From UBA7672 sp963784415 (GTDB taxonomy: Bacteria; Pseudomonadota; Alphaproteobacteria; Caulobacterales; Hyphomonadaceae), in NCBI GenBank assembly GCA_963784415.1, contig CAWARK010000003.1:106892-170891 (forward strand): a stretch of 64,000 nt of DNA. The letters run 5' to 3'. The notes below the pieces were generated by a model. The model saw only the letters and a program-made list of their open reading frames with translations. It was not told where the DNA came from and searched no databases. A program made the translations under genes and the position numbers. This document shows positions 18,125 through 27,962 of the stretch, in pieces; positions within the stretch are counted from its first letter, which is position 1, and every line of letters begins with the position of its first letter.

Positions 18125-19798
18125 TCAGCGCATGCGCCACACCATCAAACCAGCAATAGAGAGAGTTTCGATCATCTCGTGGAGATGGTCCCCATCAAAT
18201 CGTAGTAGGCCCAAGTGGCTGCCTTCGTTTCGGATCACCTGGACGGCCAGAAGGATACGCAGGATAGGAGCCAGCGCGCCTCCGCGCTTTATTCGACCAA
18301 TCTGAGCCAAACGCTTCTTGAGCGTGCTGCTGTCGGTGCGCGTCAAGTGCTTAAAGTCTTTCAGCAGCTTTTCCAGGCGCACGACCTTGGCCTGGGCTGC
18401 GATCTCGCGAAGCTTTACCGACAACGTGTTGCCGCGGACCCTACCGCCCTGCTCTTGGAGGACCGCATTTGCGACAAGCTCGGCAAGGTTCGCCAGACCT
18501 ACCGCTTCAGCAGCCTTAGCAGCTCGATGCACCTCATCATCAAGGCGACCGATTTCGACGAGGCGTGCGAAGTGCCAGTAATACTGATGCAGGCCATTCC
18601 CCTCCAGCCAGTCGCAGAACGTGGAGATGTCAGATTCGCTCACTGCGAAGGGCGCGGGTAAGGATACCAGGTGCCTCCGCGCCCAGTTCCAAAGCGAGCG
18701 CTCGGCGATGTCGCGCTGTTCCTCGAGCCAACTGGGAAACACGACTTCCAATACGGGCCGGAAGTAGCCGTGGCTCGACTTAACCTTTTGCGCAACCGCT
18801 TCGAATGTCTCGCCGGTCACCAACCTATAGAGGCGAACGCTGGCCTCGATGTTGCGTTTGTACTCCTCAGCGATGCGCTTTGGTCCGCGCTTGCCTGCCG
18901 TCGTCCACCAATCGGTTTGATGCTCGATGAACTCGATCATGTTCGAGTCGACAAGCCCATAGCGAGTCAGCGCTTCGGCTGCGAGCACCTTCTCGCGCTT
19001 GCTCAACGCTCGACTCTGCGCTTGCGACAGTCGACCTGTCGACTTGTCGATGTCCTTCTGCATCGCATTTAGCGCGTGGTTCGAGTACGCTAGGAAATAG
19101 GCGACTGCCTCGAAATGCCGCGTGTGCTCGCGAATTTTTCTCGTCTCAGCGCGCGCCTCCACGTTCATCGTTGCGTAGAGCTTCGAACGCACTGACGCGT
19201 CCGAAAGGTCGTAGGCCCACACAGCTTTTTCGACAGCATCGTCATCGATCGGATAGAGCAGCTTCACGCCCGTGCGCATCAACGCTGCGAGGGGGAATAT
19301 CTGCCAATACTGATAGTACATCTGCGCATACTGGCGCCCGTCGTGGATGGTGTTCCCGTCCTGAGCCCATAGCGGGGTGGAGGTGTCCTTCCAGGGAGTG
19401 TAAGCTGTCGTCCCGTTTTCCGCTGACACGAACGGAATATGCTCCGCCTTAAGTTCGTCGAGGGGATGGGAGTGCTCGCCGTGTATGTAAGGTCGGCTCC
19501 ATTTGTTGTCAGCGAGCGCAAAGTGGAGCTCGGCGGCGGAATCCAGTCTGGGCGTGTCAGGCTCCACGGGCTCAATCATAGCCACACCCCGCTTCTTCTC
19601 TTGCTCGAAGCGCCGAGCGATCTCCGGTGGAAATCGAACGCGTGCAATCGGCTGCAACAACGCGTGCCGGTCCAAGAACTCGAAGAGTCCCTCGCCAGGC
19701 ATGTCGACAATGATGTCCAGATCGCTGGCGTAATTCATGAATTCGCGTAGCCGCACATAGCGGCGACCGAACCTATTGGCAGTTCTGATCTCGTTCAT
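18125..19798 (-). CDS. Protein of unknown function with C-terminal HEPN-type RN-x3-H motif
   Basis: 557 residues from an ATG at 19798. The N-terminal ~200 residues are mixed alpha/beta and of no family I recognise (GRRYVRLREFMNYASDLDII early on). The rest is largely helical. Near the C-terminus the sequence VIRNEGSHLGLL (about residues 521-532) fits the RN-x3-H catalytic pattern of HEPN ribonucleases, placed in a helix as expected. The gene leads a probable two-gene unit with DUF4238. A toxin-like or abortive-infection ribonuclease role is an inference from the motif and the island. No frame defects were seen. Confidence 0.6.
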   Translation of the reverse strand: MNEIRTANRFGRRYVRLREFMNYASDLDIIVDMPGEGLFEFLDRHALLQPIARVRFPPEIARRFEQEKKRGVAMIEPVEPDTPRLDSAAELHFALADNKWSRPYIHGEHSHPLDELKAEHIPFVSAENGTTAYTPWKDTSTPLWAQDGNTIHDGRQYAQMYYQYWQIFPLAALMRTGVKLLYPIDDDAVEKAVWAYDLSDASVRSKLYATMNVEARAETRKIREHTRHFEAVAYFLAYSNHALNAMQKDIDKSTGRLSQAQSRALSKREKVLAAEALTRYGLVDSNMIEFIEHQTDWWTTAGKRGPKRIAEEYKRNIEASVRLYRLVTGETFEAVAQKVKSSHGYFRPVLEVVFPSWLEEQRDIAERSLWNWARRHLVSLPAPFAVSESDISTFCDWLEGNGLHQYYWHFARLVEIGRLDDEVHRAAKAAEAVGLANLAELVANAVLQEQGGRVRGNTLSVKLREIAAQAKVVRLEKLLKDFKHLTRTDSSTLKKRLAQIGRIKRGGALAPILRILLAVQVIRNEGSHLGLLRFDGDHLHEMIETLSIAGLMVWRMR

Positions 19799-20138
19799 CG
19801 CCCCTCAGCCGCACGAGACATACTTCCTGTCGCCGTTACTCCTATAGCCTGCTAGCGAGAAGACGGAGAGGGGTATGGACCCCATGCGAGCACCGGGGCT
19901 CTGCCGCTAGGCCCGCGGGCCCCAACCTTTTATGCGGCGCGCCTTTCCCAGCGGACACCGACACATGACCCGCGCATCACGGCTCACTTGTAGGGGATTA
20001 GTAGGGCGACAGCTTCAATCAGCTTCGTGTTGCTTCAACGGACAAGCGGAACTAAGCGTTTGTAATCAGAGTCTTATTGGTGCCTGCTTCAACCTATTTC
20101 ACTCTCTGGCCCGCTCATTAGAAGTTCGCGGGTCACAT
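19799..20138. other. Intergenic region next to the right attachment site
   Basis: 340 bp upstream of the leftward HEPN-motif gene; its promoter should be here. A GC-rich palindrome GGCCCGCGGGCC at about 19911-19922 is followed by CCAACCTTTTAT, possibly a terminator-like element. No gene was recognised, and no 5' half of a tRNA precedes the att copy. Confidence 0.4.
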
Positions 20139-20186
20139 TTCGTAATGCGGGGGTCAGGTGTTCAAGTCACCTAGGCAGCACCACTT
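20139..20186 (+). repeat. Attachment-site copy, right edge of the defence cargo
   Basis: A perfect 48-bp copy of 4820-4867 in the same orientation, again only the 3' part of a tRNA (anticodon loop CGT to ACCA). Similarity continues imperfectly for about 35 bp to the right (GGACC.TTCG...CCCACTTTTC). Core chromosomal genes begin soon after, so this is probably the junction with the ancestral chromosome. The intact tRNA is expected beyond the left edge of the window. Confidence 0.85.
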
Positions 20187-20402
20187 TTTCGGACCGTTCG
20201 CATCCGAAATGCCCCACTTTTCGCGACGATCTCAGGCGAACACGAACTTCGGTTTGAACCTTCCGACTTCGGGTCTGCAGCTTATCGGGCTGCCTTCATC
20301 CAAGGCCTGAACATCTCGACATGGAACGCGGAGCGCCACCTGCCTGTCTCCGCAAAAGATGTTGCGGATCAAGATTTGCTTGCGGAAGGCGCGGGTTCGA
20401 AG

Positions 20403-21071
20403 TCACGCAGGCGGCATCGGCTCAGTCGAGTTCATGTCCGCTCCTTCGCCATCGAGCCGACAACGCAGACTAGTTTGCGGGTGGGACGGTTCATCATCTC
20501 GGAGTGTCCACCGGGCCAGTTCGACATACTTTGTCTGACCGACCCAGCTCTCGATGAGTTGGAATTCTCGCGCTTTCCAACTGAAGGGCGCAACCTTCAC
20601 GCGCAGAGCGCGATGGCGCGCATAAGCAAGCGTCATGTGCGGAGAGTAGGCCCTGCTCGCGGGTATGTTGAGTCCCCTGATGCGCAATGCGTCGCGTGTC
20701 GCCAGGCGGAGCGCATGCACATCTGTCAGTTCATCGCCTTCCAGAACGAAAGGAACACTGTTCTTTCTCGTCTCGAAACTTCCCGCTTCATCAAGCACGA
20801 TCTCGATGGCGGGAAATTTCACCATGCCAATCGCAGCATCAATTTCTTCGAGACGCGTGCGTGGAAGCCGGCCCAGATATCCGCCGATCGGAAGCATGGT
20901 GATGTGCAGAATGAAAAATGGCCGCCGGCTACCGTCGATCCGAGAGTTTGAACACAGCCGTGTCGCTCTTGAATAAAATTGCTCGGCGATCGGCCACGGC
21001 GGACGAAGAGCAATGAACGTGTTCGTGAGCTGGTCGGACGGAGGAACATTATTGCGTGTATCGAGAAGCAT
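20403..21071 (-). CDS. 2'-5' RNA ligase-like 2H phosphoesterase
   Basis: 222 residues with the two HxT motifs of the 2H phosphoesterase superfamily, LHITMLP (about residue 56) and PHMTLAY (about residue 145), spaced as in LigT/ThpR proteins. These enzymes open or close 2',3'-cyclic phosphates in RNA or nucleotides; the substrate is not predictable here. The gene is the first beyond the right attachment site and may still be island-associated. It is intact. Confidence 0.82.
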   Translation of the reverse strand: MLLDTRNNVPPSDQLTNTFIALRPPWPIAEQFYSRATRLCSNSRIDGSRRPFFILHITMLPIGGYLGRLPRTRLEEIDAAIGMVKFPAIEIVLDEAGSFETRKNSVPFVLEGDELTDVHALRLATRDALRIRGLNIPASRAYSPHMTLAYARHRALRVKVAPFSWKAREFQLIESWVGQTKYVELARWTLRDDEPSHPQTSLRCRLDGEGADMNSTEPMPPA

Positions 21072-21215
21072 GGCAGCGCCGTTTTGCAGGCGAGCGAACT
21101 AGAACAAAACATGAACAGTGTCGAGTCTTTTTCGTCCGGATTGACCCAGCGTGCTGCAACAGCGCTTTGGATGCGCTGGCAAGCGATCAGTCACCTGCCA
21201 GCACGCATCCTCATC

Positions 21216-22454
21216 CTAGACCCGCTCGATGATGATCGCCGGGGCCATGCCGCCGGCGGCGCACATGGTGACGAGGCCGCGTTTGAGGTCGCGGCGTTCG
21301 AGTTCATCGAGGATGGTGCCGATCAGGATCGAGCCCGTTGCGCCGATCGGGTGGCCGAGCGCCATGGCGCCGCCGTTCACGTTGACCTTGTTGCGATCGA
21401 GCTTGAGGTCGCGGATGAATTTTTCGGCGACGACGGCGAAGGCTTCGTTGATCTCCCAGAGATCGATGTCGTCGACGGTGAGACCGGCCTTGGCGAGCAC
21501 CTTCAGCGCGGCGGGCACGGGCGCGTTGAGCATCAGCGTGGGCGAATCGCCCATGTTGGCCATGGCAAGGACGCGGGCGCGCGGCTTGAAGCCGTGTTTC
21601 CTCGCGTAGTCGGGCGAGGCCAGCAGGATGGCGGCGGCGCCATCGACGACGCCGGACGAGTTGCCGGCGTGGTGGACGTGCTTGATCTTGAGGTCGGGAT
21701 AAACCTGGCGGATCAGGCCGCCATAGGTTTCGCCCTGCTCGTTGAGCGGAACTTCGGCCAGCATCTCGAAGGCAGGCTTGAGGCCGGCGAGGCCTTCGGC
21801 GGTGGTCTGCGGACGCGGGAATTCCTCGCGATCGAGCGCGAGCGAGCCGTCTTCCTTGGTCACGGGAACGACGCTGCGGTTGAAGTGGCCGCCCTTGATG
21901 GCTTTGTCGGCGCGGACCTGACTTTCGAGCGCGAGGGCGTCGAGGTCTTCGCGCGAGATGCCTTCGAGCGTGGCGATGGCGTCGGCGCAGACGCCCTGAT
22001 GGCTTTGCGGGTGGCGGGCGCGGAGGCGGAGGTTGCCGGCGTCGATGAAGGGCGGCGATTTCGGATCGGCGGAGGCGGCCGTGTAGCTCATCATTTCGGT
22101 GCCGCCCGCGATGGCAAGGTCGGCCATGCCGGACATGATGGTGGAGGCGGCGAGGTTCACCGAGGTGATGCCCGAGCCGCAGAAGCGGTCGATGGTGACG
22201 CCCGAGGCGCGCACGTCATAGCCGGCGTCGAGCGCGGCCATGCGGCCGAGGTCGCGGCCCTGCTTGCCGGTCTGCGTGGACGTGCCCCAGATGATGTCGT
22301 CGACGTCAGCGGTGTTGAGGTCGTTACGTTCGGCCAGCGCCTTCAGCACGGTGGCGCCGAGGTGCTGCGGGTGCATGTCGGCGAGCGCGCCCTTGCCGAC
22401 GCGGCCGATGCCGCGCGGGGTGCGGGTGGTGTCGATGATCCAGGCTTCAGTCAT
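21216..22454 (-). CDS. Acetyl-CoA acetyltransferase (thiolase)
   Basis: 412 residues of the thiolase family. The acyl-accepting Cys is in DRFCGSG, the His in ALGHPIGATG and the second Cys in CAAGGMAP. It catalyses thiolytic cleavage or Claisen condensation of acyl-CoA. It lies 49 bp downstream of an enoyl-CoA hydratase gene on the same strand, suggesting a fatty-acid beta-oxidation unit. Full length, no defects. Confidence 0.92.
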   Translation of the reverse strand: MTEAWIIDTTRTPRGIGRVGKGALADMHPQHLGATVLKALAERNDLNTADVDDIIWGTSTQTGKQGRDLGRMAALDAGYDVRASGVTIDRFCGSGITSVNLAASTIMSGMADLAIAGGTEMMSYTAASADPKSPPFIDAGNLRLRARHPQSHQGVCADAIATLEGISREDLDALALESQVRADKAIKGGHFNRSVVPVTKEDGSLALDREEFPRPQTTAEGLAGLKPAFEMLAEVPLNEQGETYGGLIRQVYPDLKIKHVHHAGNSSGVVDGAAAILLASPDYARKHGFKPRARVLAMANMGDSPTLMLNAPVPAALKVLAKAGLTVDDIDLWEINEAFAVVAEKFIRDLKLDRNKVNVNGGAMALGHPIGATGSILIGTILDELERRDLKRGLVTMCAAGGMAPAIIIERV

Positions 22455-22503
22455 TGGGAGTCTCCGGGGGGCGGGAGGAATGTGGGGATTGGCGAGCGCT
22501 GTG

Positions 22504-23294
22504 TCAGGCGCCGGTAAAATTGGCGGGGCGTTTCTGGATGAAGGCGACGACGCCTTCGCGATGGTCGGCGGTGCGGCCAGCGTCGCGCTGGTTGTTGCGT
22601 TCGGTCTTCATGGCGTCTTCGAACGAGGCGTCGGAGGCGGACCAGGCCATGCGGCGGATCATGGCGAGGGATTTGGTGGGACCGGCTGCGAGCTGTTTTG
22701 CGAGCGTGAGCGCGGTGGGCATCACGTCGTCATCGGCGACGACGCGGTTGACCATGCCCCACTCGAACGCTTTCGCGGCGGGGATGCGCTCGCCGAGCAG
22801 CATCATCTCCATCGCGCGGGTGCGGCCGATGGCCTTGGCGAGGATCCAGCTGGAGCCGCCGTCGGGCACGAGGCCGATGCGGGCGAAGGCCTGCAGGAAG
22901 AACGCGCCCTCGCCTGCGACCACGATGTCGGCGGCGAGCGCGAAGGAGCAGCCGACGCCGGCGGCGCTGCCCTTGATCGCCGAAGACCCAGGGGATCGGC
23001 AGGTCGCGCAGGCGGAGCATCAGGGGGTTGATGTGGGTTTCGAGCACGCGGCCGCCATCGGGCGGGCCTTCCGCTCTGGCCGACGCCCATGCCGCCGGTG
23101 AGGTTTGCGCCGGAGCAGAAGCCGCGGCCTGCGCCGGTAAGCACCATGGCGCGGGCCGAACCGTCGATTTCGGTGAGGGCCGCGTCGATTTCCTCGATTG
23201 TTTGCAGGGTGACGGCGTTCAGCGTGGCGGGATCGTTGAGGCGGATGATCGCGACATTGCCATCCCGTTCGAGCTCGATCTTGCTGTAGGCCAT
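22504..23294 (-). CDS. Enoyl-CoA hydratase/isomerase family (two indels)
   Basis: Three successive frames together form one crotonase. The N-terminus starts MAYSKIELERDGNVAI and includes GRGFCSGANL; a middle part reads LETHINPLMLRLRDLPIPW; the C-terminus runs from GEGAFFLQAFARIGLVPDGGSSW to the stop at 22504. Removing one base near 23063 and one near 22981 (giving PWVFAIKGSAAG) yields 262 residues, the family length. It hydrates 2-trans-enoyl-CoA in beta-oxidation or degrades a related acyl-CoA. Co-directional with the thiolase. The breaks look like sequencing errors. Confidence 0.85.
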
Positions 23295-23407
23295 GGCGCG
23301 CTTCCCTGTGTCGTCTTTCCTCTACTTTACGCGCGCGTTACGTCTCCACCAGTAGCGAAATCGATAGGTGACGTGGAGTAACCTGCGATTTCGTGCTGTG
23401 AGACTGA

Positions 23408-24590
23408 ATGACGGAAACTTTCGACATACTGGTGATCGGGGCCGGGGCCGCTGGGCTGATGTGCGCCATCGAGGCGGGGCGCAGGGGGCGGCGCGTCCTG
23501 GTGATCGACCATGCGGACAAGCCGGCGGAGAAGATTCGCATCTCGGGCGGCGGGCGGTGCAACTTCACCAATCGCGATGCGAGCCCGAAGCAGTTCCTGT
23601 CCAGCAATCCGCACTTCTGTGTGTCGGCTCTGAAGCGGTTCACGGCGCAGGACTTCATTGCACGGGTCGATGCCAAGGGAATCGCCTGGCATGAGAAGAC
23701 GCTGGGCCAGTTGTTCTGCGATGGATCGGCGAAGCAGATCATCGACATGCTGCTGGAGGATCTGAGCGCTGCCGGCGGCGAGTTGCGGTTGAGCGTCGAG
23801 CCGGGCGCTGTTCGGCGCGAGGGCGATGGGTTTGTTGTTGAGACGTCGGTTGGCGCGATTGCGTGTGCCTCTCTGGTGATTGCAACGGGCGGCAAGTCGA
23901 TTCCGAAGATGGGGTCGAGCGGGTATGCTTACGAGATCGCGGAAGCGTTCGGGCTGAAGCTTGTCGAGCCGCGCCCTGCTCTTGTGCCTTTCACGTTCGG
24001 GTCGCCGGCGATCGAGCCGATTGCGGAGCTGGCTGGACTTTCGGTCGAAGCGCGGGCGTCGTGCGGAAAGACGGGTTTTGACGAAGGCATGCTGTTTACG
24101 CATCGGGGCCTTGTCGGGGCCGAGCATTCTGCAGATTTCCTCTTACTGGCGCGAGGGCGACGAGGTCGTGATCGATCTCGCACGCGGGCGGGATGTGTTC
24201 GCGGAATTGAAGCTGCGGCGGAAAGACCAACCGAGATTGCAGCTCGACAATGCACTGGCGGCGATCGTGCCGAAGCGGCTGGCGGACCAGATCGCGGCGC
24301 GGACGTTTGCGACATCGCGGCTGGCGGATCTGTCGGACGTAAAGCTGCGGACGGTGGCGGATGCGGTGAATGCGTGGCGGGTGACGCCGAATGGGACTGA
24401 AGGGTGGCGGACGGCCGAGGTGACGATCGGCGGCATTGATACGGACGGGCTGTCTTCGCAGACGATGATGGCGAAGGATGTGCCGGGTCTGTATTTTGTC
24501 GGGGAGTGTGTGGACGTCACCGGGCGGCTGGGCGGGTATAATTTCCAGTGGGCGTGGAGCTCGGGCTGGGCCGCCGGGCAGGTGGCGTGA
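23408..24590 (+). CDS. HI0933/BaiN-type NAD(P)/FAD-dependent oxidoreductase (one indel)
   Basis: The N-terminus has the Rossmann dinucleotide motif VIGAGAAGLMCA and the family motif ISGGGRCNFTN. The frame breaks near 24113; removing one G (CTTGTCGGGG) gives FTHRGLSGPSILQIS, a family signature, and the C-terminus ends GGYNFQWAWSSGWAAG. The repaired protein has 393 residues, the normal size. These flavoproteins are cytosolic; their substrates are mostly unknown. It abuts the convergent TPR gene with no spacer. Confidence 0.88.
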
Positions 24591-27500
24591 TCAGCCCGCA
24601 GGCGCAGCCTTCGGCGCGTCAAAACGCTTTTTCATTGCGCTGGCGAAGGCATCGACGCGGGGCGCGTCGGCGAGGCGGCGCACGGCCTCGGAGAGGCTGG
24701 CGCCGGTTACATCTGTTTGCGCGGTGATGAGATCGAACGACGCCTTGTTGGCGTTGCCGTCCATGGCTCTGGCGTAGCTGCGGACCTGCGCGATCATGCC
24801 CGGGTCTTTCGCCATGCGGGCGGCGATGGCGGTCTTGAAGACGAGATCGGCATCTTTGGTCGAGACCTGCGCCGTGCCCTGCAGCATGCCGACAAGCGCG
24901 CGGCCGGCCTCGGTCCATTTGCGATCGCGCCAGTAGGCATCGGCCATCAACGATTTCGGCTCGACGCCTTCGAGCGGTTCGACGAGTTCGATGACGTGAT
25001 CGAACTGGCCGAGATCGCGATAGGCTGCGGCTTCGAGCAGGCGGCGTTCAAGCGCAAGCGGCTTGGGCAGGGTTGGAATGCGGGTGGAGTTGAGGGCGGC
25101 GAGCGCCTTGTCCGGCCGCTTGTCCCACAGATAGATCGAGGCGAGGTCAACCGCGACCGCCGCCTTGCCGACACCGCGCAGGCGGTTGTCGACCTGGTAC
25201 TGCAACAGGGCGCTGGCCGGTTCGAGCAGATCGAAGGCCACGAGGCGCTGCGCGAGCTTGCGCACCATCTGGTCGCCGTCGGGACCGATCGGCATCAGCG
25301 TGTCGTCGAATTCGTAGAACAGTGCGACGGCCTGAATCGGATCGAGGCGGTCGGCTTCGCCGGTGAGGAAGAGGCGACGGAAATAATCGGCCAGCTTCAG
25401 ACGCAACTCTCGCGCGCCGGGCGCGCTGGCGTCGCGCATGGCGGTGGACTGGGCGAGCAGAAGCGCATCGCGGAAGCGACCGACGCGCATGTACTGGTCG
25501 GAGAGGATGCCGACGGTCGCCATTTCCACTTCATCGCCACGCCAGCGGAAACGCAGCGCTTCGAGTTGGTCGGCGGCCTCGTTGGCGGTTAGCTTGCCGG
25601 CGGGGACGGCGAGTTCGAGACGGCGGAGTTCGGCGCGGACGGCGACAGGTTCGAGCGCGACTTTGGACAGGCGGTCGAGTTCGGGCCACGCGGCGGCCGG
25701 TCCATCGATGGTGGCGCTGAGGTTGGCGAGGATGAGCTGGCCACGCTCCTTCACTTCCCGCTCGCCATTCGTGACAGCCAGGTTGGCCTGGCGACGAGCG
25801 GTGTCAAAATCGTTGGCGCGCAGGGCGGCTTCGGCCCAGACGACGGAGAATTCGGCGGCGTGAACGGACGGGTAGAGGTAAATCTGACGCTCGGCGGCGC
25901 GGAAGAATTCGATGGCGCGCTCCCATTCGCCATTGCCGGCCGCGACCATGGCGCGCCAGAGGGAGGCGGAGGGGTCTGCACGCAAGGCGCCGCGCGAGAG
26001 ATCGTTCTCGGCGTCCTTGAGGCGGCCGGACATGTAGCTGGCGGCGCCGCGCAGGCCGACGAAGGATGGGTTCTGTTCAAGCTCGGGACGGGCGGCGACG
26101 GCGGCGCGTAACACACCCAGTGCTTCCTGCGCCTGGCCGTGGCCAATGTGGAAGCGGGCGAGGTTGAGTGCAGCATCGCCGCCGGCGGGCGTCGAGGGTT
26201 CCATGTCCGCAGCCTGGCCTTCGAGCGCGTCGAGCTGTTTCACGTATTGGTCGCCGCGCGCGGCGCCCCAGGCGGCAAAGTCAATGAAAGCTGGATTGAT
26301 CGCGTTTTTCGCAACGCTGAGATCGACGAGCGGGGCTTCGGGTGCAGTCTGCGCGCCCGCCGTCATCGAGACGACGACGCGCTCGCCCTCCATCGTGATC
26401 TGCACGTCGTCGGATTTCGGTACGATGGCAAGACCATGGGCGGTGACGAGAAGCGACGCCTCGACGAAGTCACGTGGCGTCGCGGAGGCGGTTGAAGGGC
26501 CGTAGGAGACGGCGGCGGCAAGCTGGTCGCCGATAAGGGGATCTTCGAACCACACGATGCCGCTGGCGCCGATCAGCATCGCCTCGATGCGCGCGCGGCC
26601 ATCATCGCCCGCCTTCCGGTCCGCTTTCACGAAACGCTCGGGCTTGTCGGCGGTCGGGGCGATCTTCAGCACCCAGGTGGATTCATCCATCCTTGCCGAA
26701 ACGCTGAGACCCTTGGGCGTCTCGAGGCGCAGGATGGTGGCGTTCTTCACGCGGAAGGTGCGCGCGCGATAGCCGGTCGGCAGGCTTGCTGGATCGAGCT
26801 TAAGGTCGGCGTTGGCGGCGAATACTGCCCAGGCGACGGTCCCGCGCGCGAAGACAGAAGCGGGCGCGGGCGCAGCGAACGGGAATGACAATTCAACACC
26901 GTTCGTCAGGGGCGCGGCCTTCACGATGACGACGCCGTTGCGCGGCGCAGGATCCGTCCAGCTTTTCGCCATCGACGTCACGCGCTCGGCGCCGCCGATC
27001 ACATCTGTCGCCGTGGGCGGTGTTGGCAGATCGGCTGATTGCGTCTGCCCGCGCGGCGGGGTGAGCATGATAGCGCCGGCGTCTTCAGGCTTGGCGGGTT
27101 TCGCTGCGGGAGCGGGCGTGACTTTCGGCTTTTCGGCGCCCTTCTCTGCCGGCGTTTCCGGCGGCAGCGGTTTGGAGATATCGACGACAAGCGTATCGCC
27201 TTCCATCATCGCCTTGATCGGCAGCTTGTCTTTCGAGGTGATCGTGACGGCATAGCCCTTGTCGGAATTCTCGCCCTGGAAATCGGCGAGGTTCGCGGGC
27301 GGCGTGATGTGAATGTAGGCGAGATCCGGCTTGGCGCGCTTGGCGAACTGGATCTTCATCACGCCATCGGTCTGCGAGACGATCTTATAATTGGTCTTGT
27401 TGTCCCAGTAGAATGCGATGCGCGAGCTGTCACCGGAATGGCTGCCGCGCACTTCAAGTGGCTCCATCGCGACCGGCGGCGGCAGGGCGGCGACGCGCTT

Positions 27501-27962
27501 GGCTTCGACGACCGCCTTCTGCTTTGCAACCAGCGGTGAGAGCAGTTTGGGCGGCCTGGCGGTTGAGCCATCCATCATCAGGTCGACGGCGACGAGATCG
27601 GCGGAGGTGGTGACGGCAAGCTTTGGCGTCTGCTTGAGCCCGATGCGGGCAGTCATGCCATCGGGGTCCATGAAGGTGACGGCGGCCCAGTTGGGCAGGC
27701 CTTCCTTCAACTTGTCGAGATTGATTTTGACCTTCTGGTCGAAGGTGAGGATCAGGACCTGGTTGTTGACCTGCGCGCTGATGCGCGGCGCGGCCTCATC
27801 GCCATCGGCCCATTTCGCGGTGATGCGTGCATAGGTCGGCGCTTCGGAAAAGCTGAGCTGCACGGGCCGGTCGGCGAAGGCAGGCGCGGCAAGAGAGATC
27901 GCCGCCGCTCCTGCCAGGGAGAGACGCATTACCCAACCCGAGGGAGGGCGCAGCAAGCTCAT
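24591..27962 (-). CDS. Large periplasmic TPR-containing protein of the flagellar operon
   Basis: 1123 residues. An N-terminal signal peptide (MRLSLAGAAAISLAAPAFA) follows a short leader. The first ~550 residues are strand-rich with Pro/Ala linkers; the C-terminal ~500 residues are helical with TPR-like repeats (ALNLARFHIGHGQAQEALGV, for example). The start overlaps the stop of the MotE-like gene as ATGA, so it is translationally coupled to the fliL-fliM operon. The position suggests a role in motor or stator assembly in the periplasm. No exact family name is offered. Confidence 0.75.
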   Translation of the reverse strand: MSLLRPPSGWVMRLSLAGAAAISLAAPAFADRPVQLSFSEAPTYARITAKWADGDEAAPRISAQVNNQVLILTFDQKVKINLDKLKEGLPNWAAVTFMDPDGMTARIGLKQTPKLAVTTSADLVAVDLMMDGSTARPPKLLSPLVAKQKAVVEAKRVAALPPPVAMEPLEVRGSHSGDSSRIAFYWDNKTNYKIVSQTDGVMKIQFAKRAKPDLAYIHITPPANLADFQGENSDKGYAVTITSKDKLPIKAMMEGDTLVVDISKPLPPETPAEKGAEKPKVTPAPAAKPAKPEDAGAIMLTPPRGQTQSADLPTPPTATDVIGGAERVTSMAKSWTDPAPRNGVVIVKAAPLTNGVELSFPFAAPAPASVFARGTVAWAVFAANADLKLDPASLPTGYRARTFRVKNATILRLETPKGLSVSARMDESTWVLKIAPTADKPERFVKADRKAGDDGRARIEAMLIGASGIVWFEDPLIGDQLAAAVSYGPSTASATPRDFVEASLLVTAHGLAIVPKSDDVQITMEGERVVVSMTAGAQTAPEAPLVDLSVAKNAINPAFIDFAAWGAARGDQYVKQLDALEGQAADMEPSTPAGGDAALNLARFHIGHGQAQEALGVLRAAVAARPELEQNPSFVGLRGAASYMSGRLKDAENDLSRGALRADPSASLWRAMVAAGNGEWERAIEFFRAAERQIYLYPSVHAAEFSVVWAEAALRANDFDTARRQANLAVTNGEREVKERGQLILANLSATIDGPAAAWPELDRLSKVALEPVAVRAELRRLELAVPAGKLTANEAADQLEALRFRWRGDEVEMATVGILSDQYMRVGRFRDALLLAQSTAMRDASAPGARELRLKLADYFRRLFLTGEADRLDPIQAVALFYEFDDTLMPIGPDGDQMVRKLAQRLVAFDLLEPASALLQYQVDNRLRGVGKAAVAVDLASIYLWDKRPDKALAALNSTRIPTLPKPLALERRLLEAAAYRDLGQFDHVIELVEPLEGVEPKSLMADAYWRDRKWTEAGRALVGMLQGTAQVSTKDADLVFKTAIAARMAKDPGMIAQVRSYARAMDGNANKASFDLITAQTDVTGASLSEAVRRLADAPRVDAFASAMKKRFDAPKAAPAG

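Noticed and set aside
10828..19798. CBASS system
   Set aside because: E1, E2 and JAB domains are present but there is no CD-NTase or cyclic-nucleotide effector; the modules differ in layout from cap2/cap3.
1..20190. CRISPR array or cas genes
   Set aside because: No regularly spaced short repeats and no Cas-like protein in the accessory region.
20384..20410. tRNA T-arm-like sequence GCGGGTTCGAAGTCACGC
   Set aside because: Stem does not pair properly and no other tRNA arms surround it.
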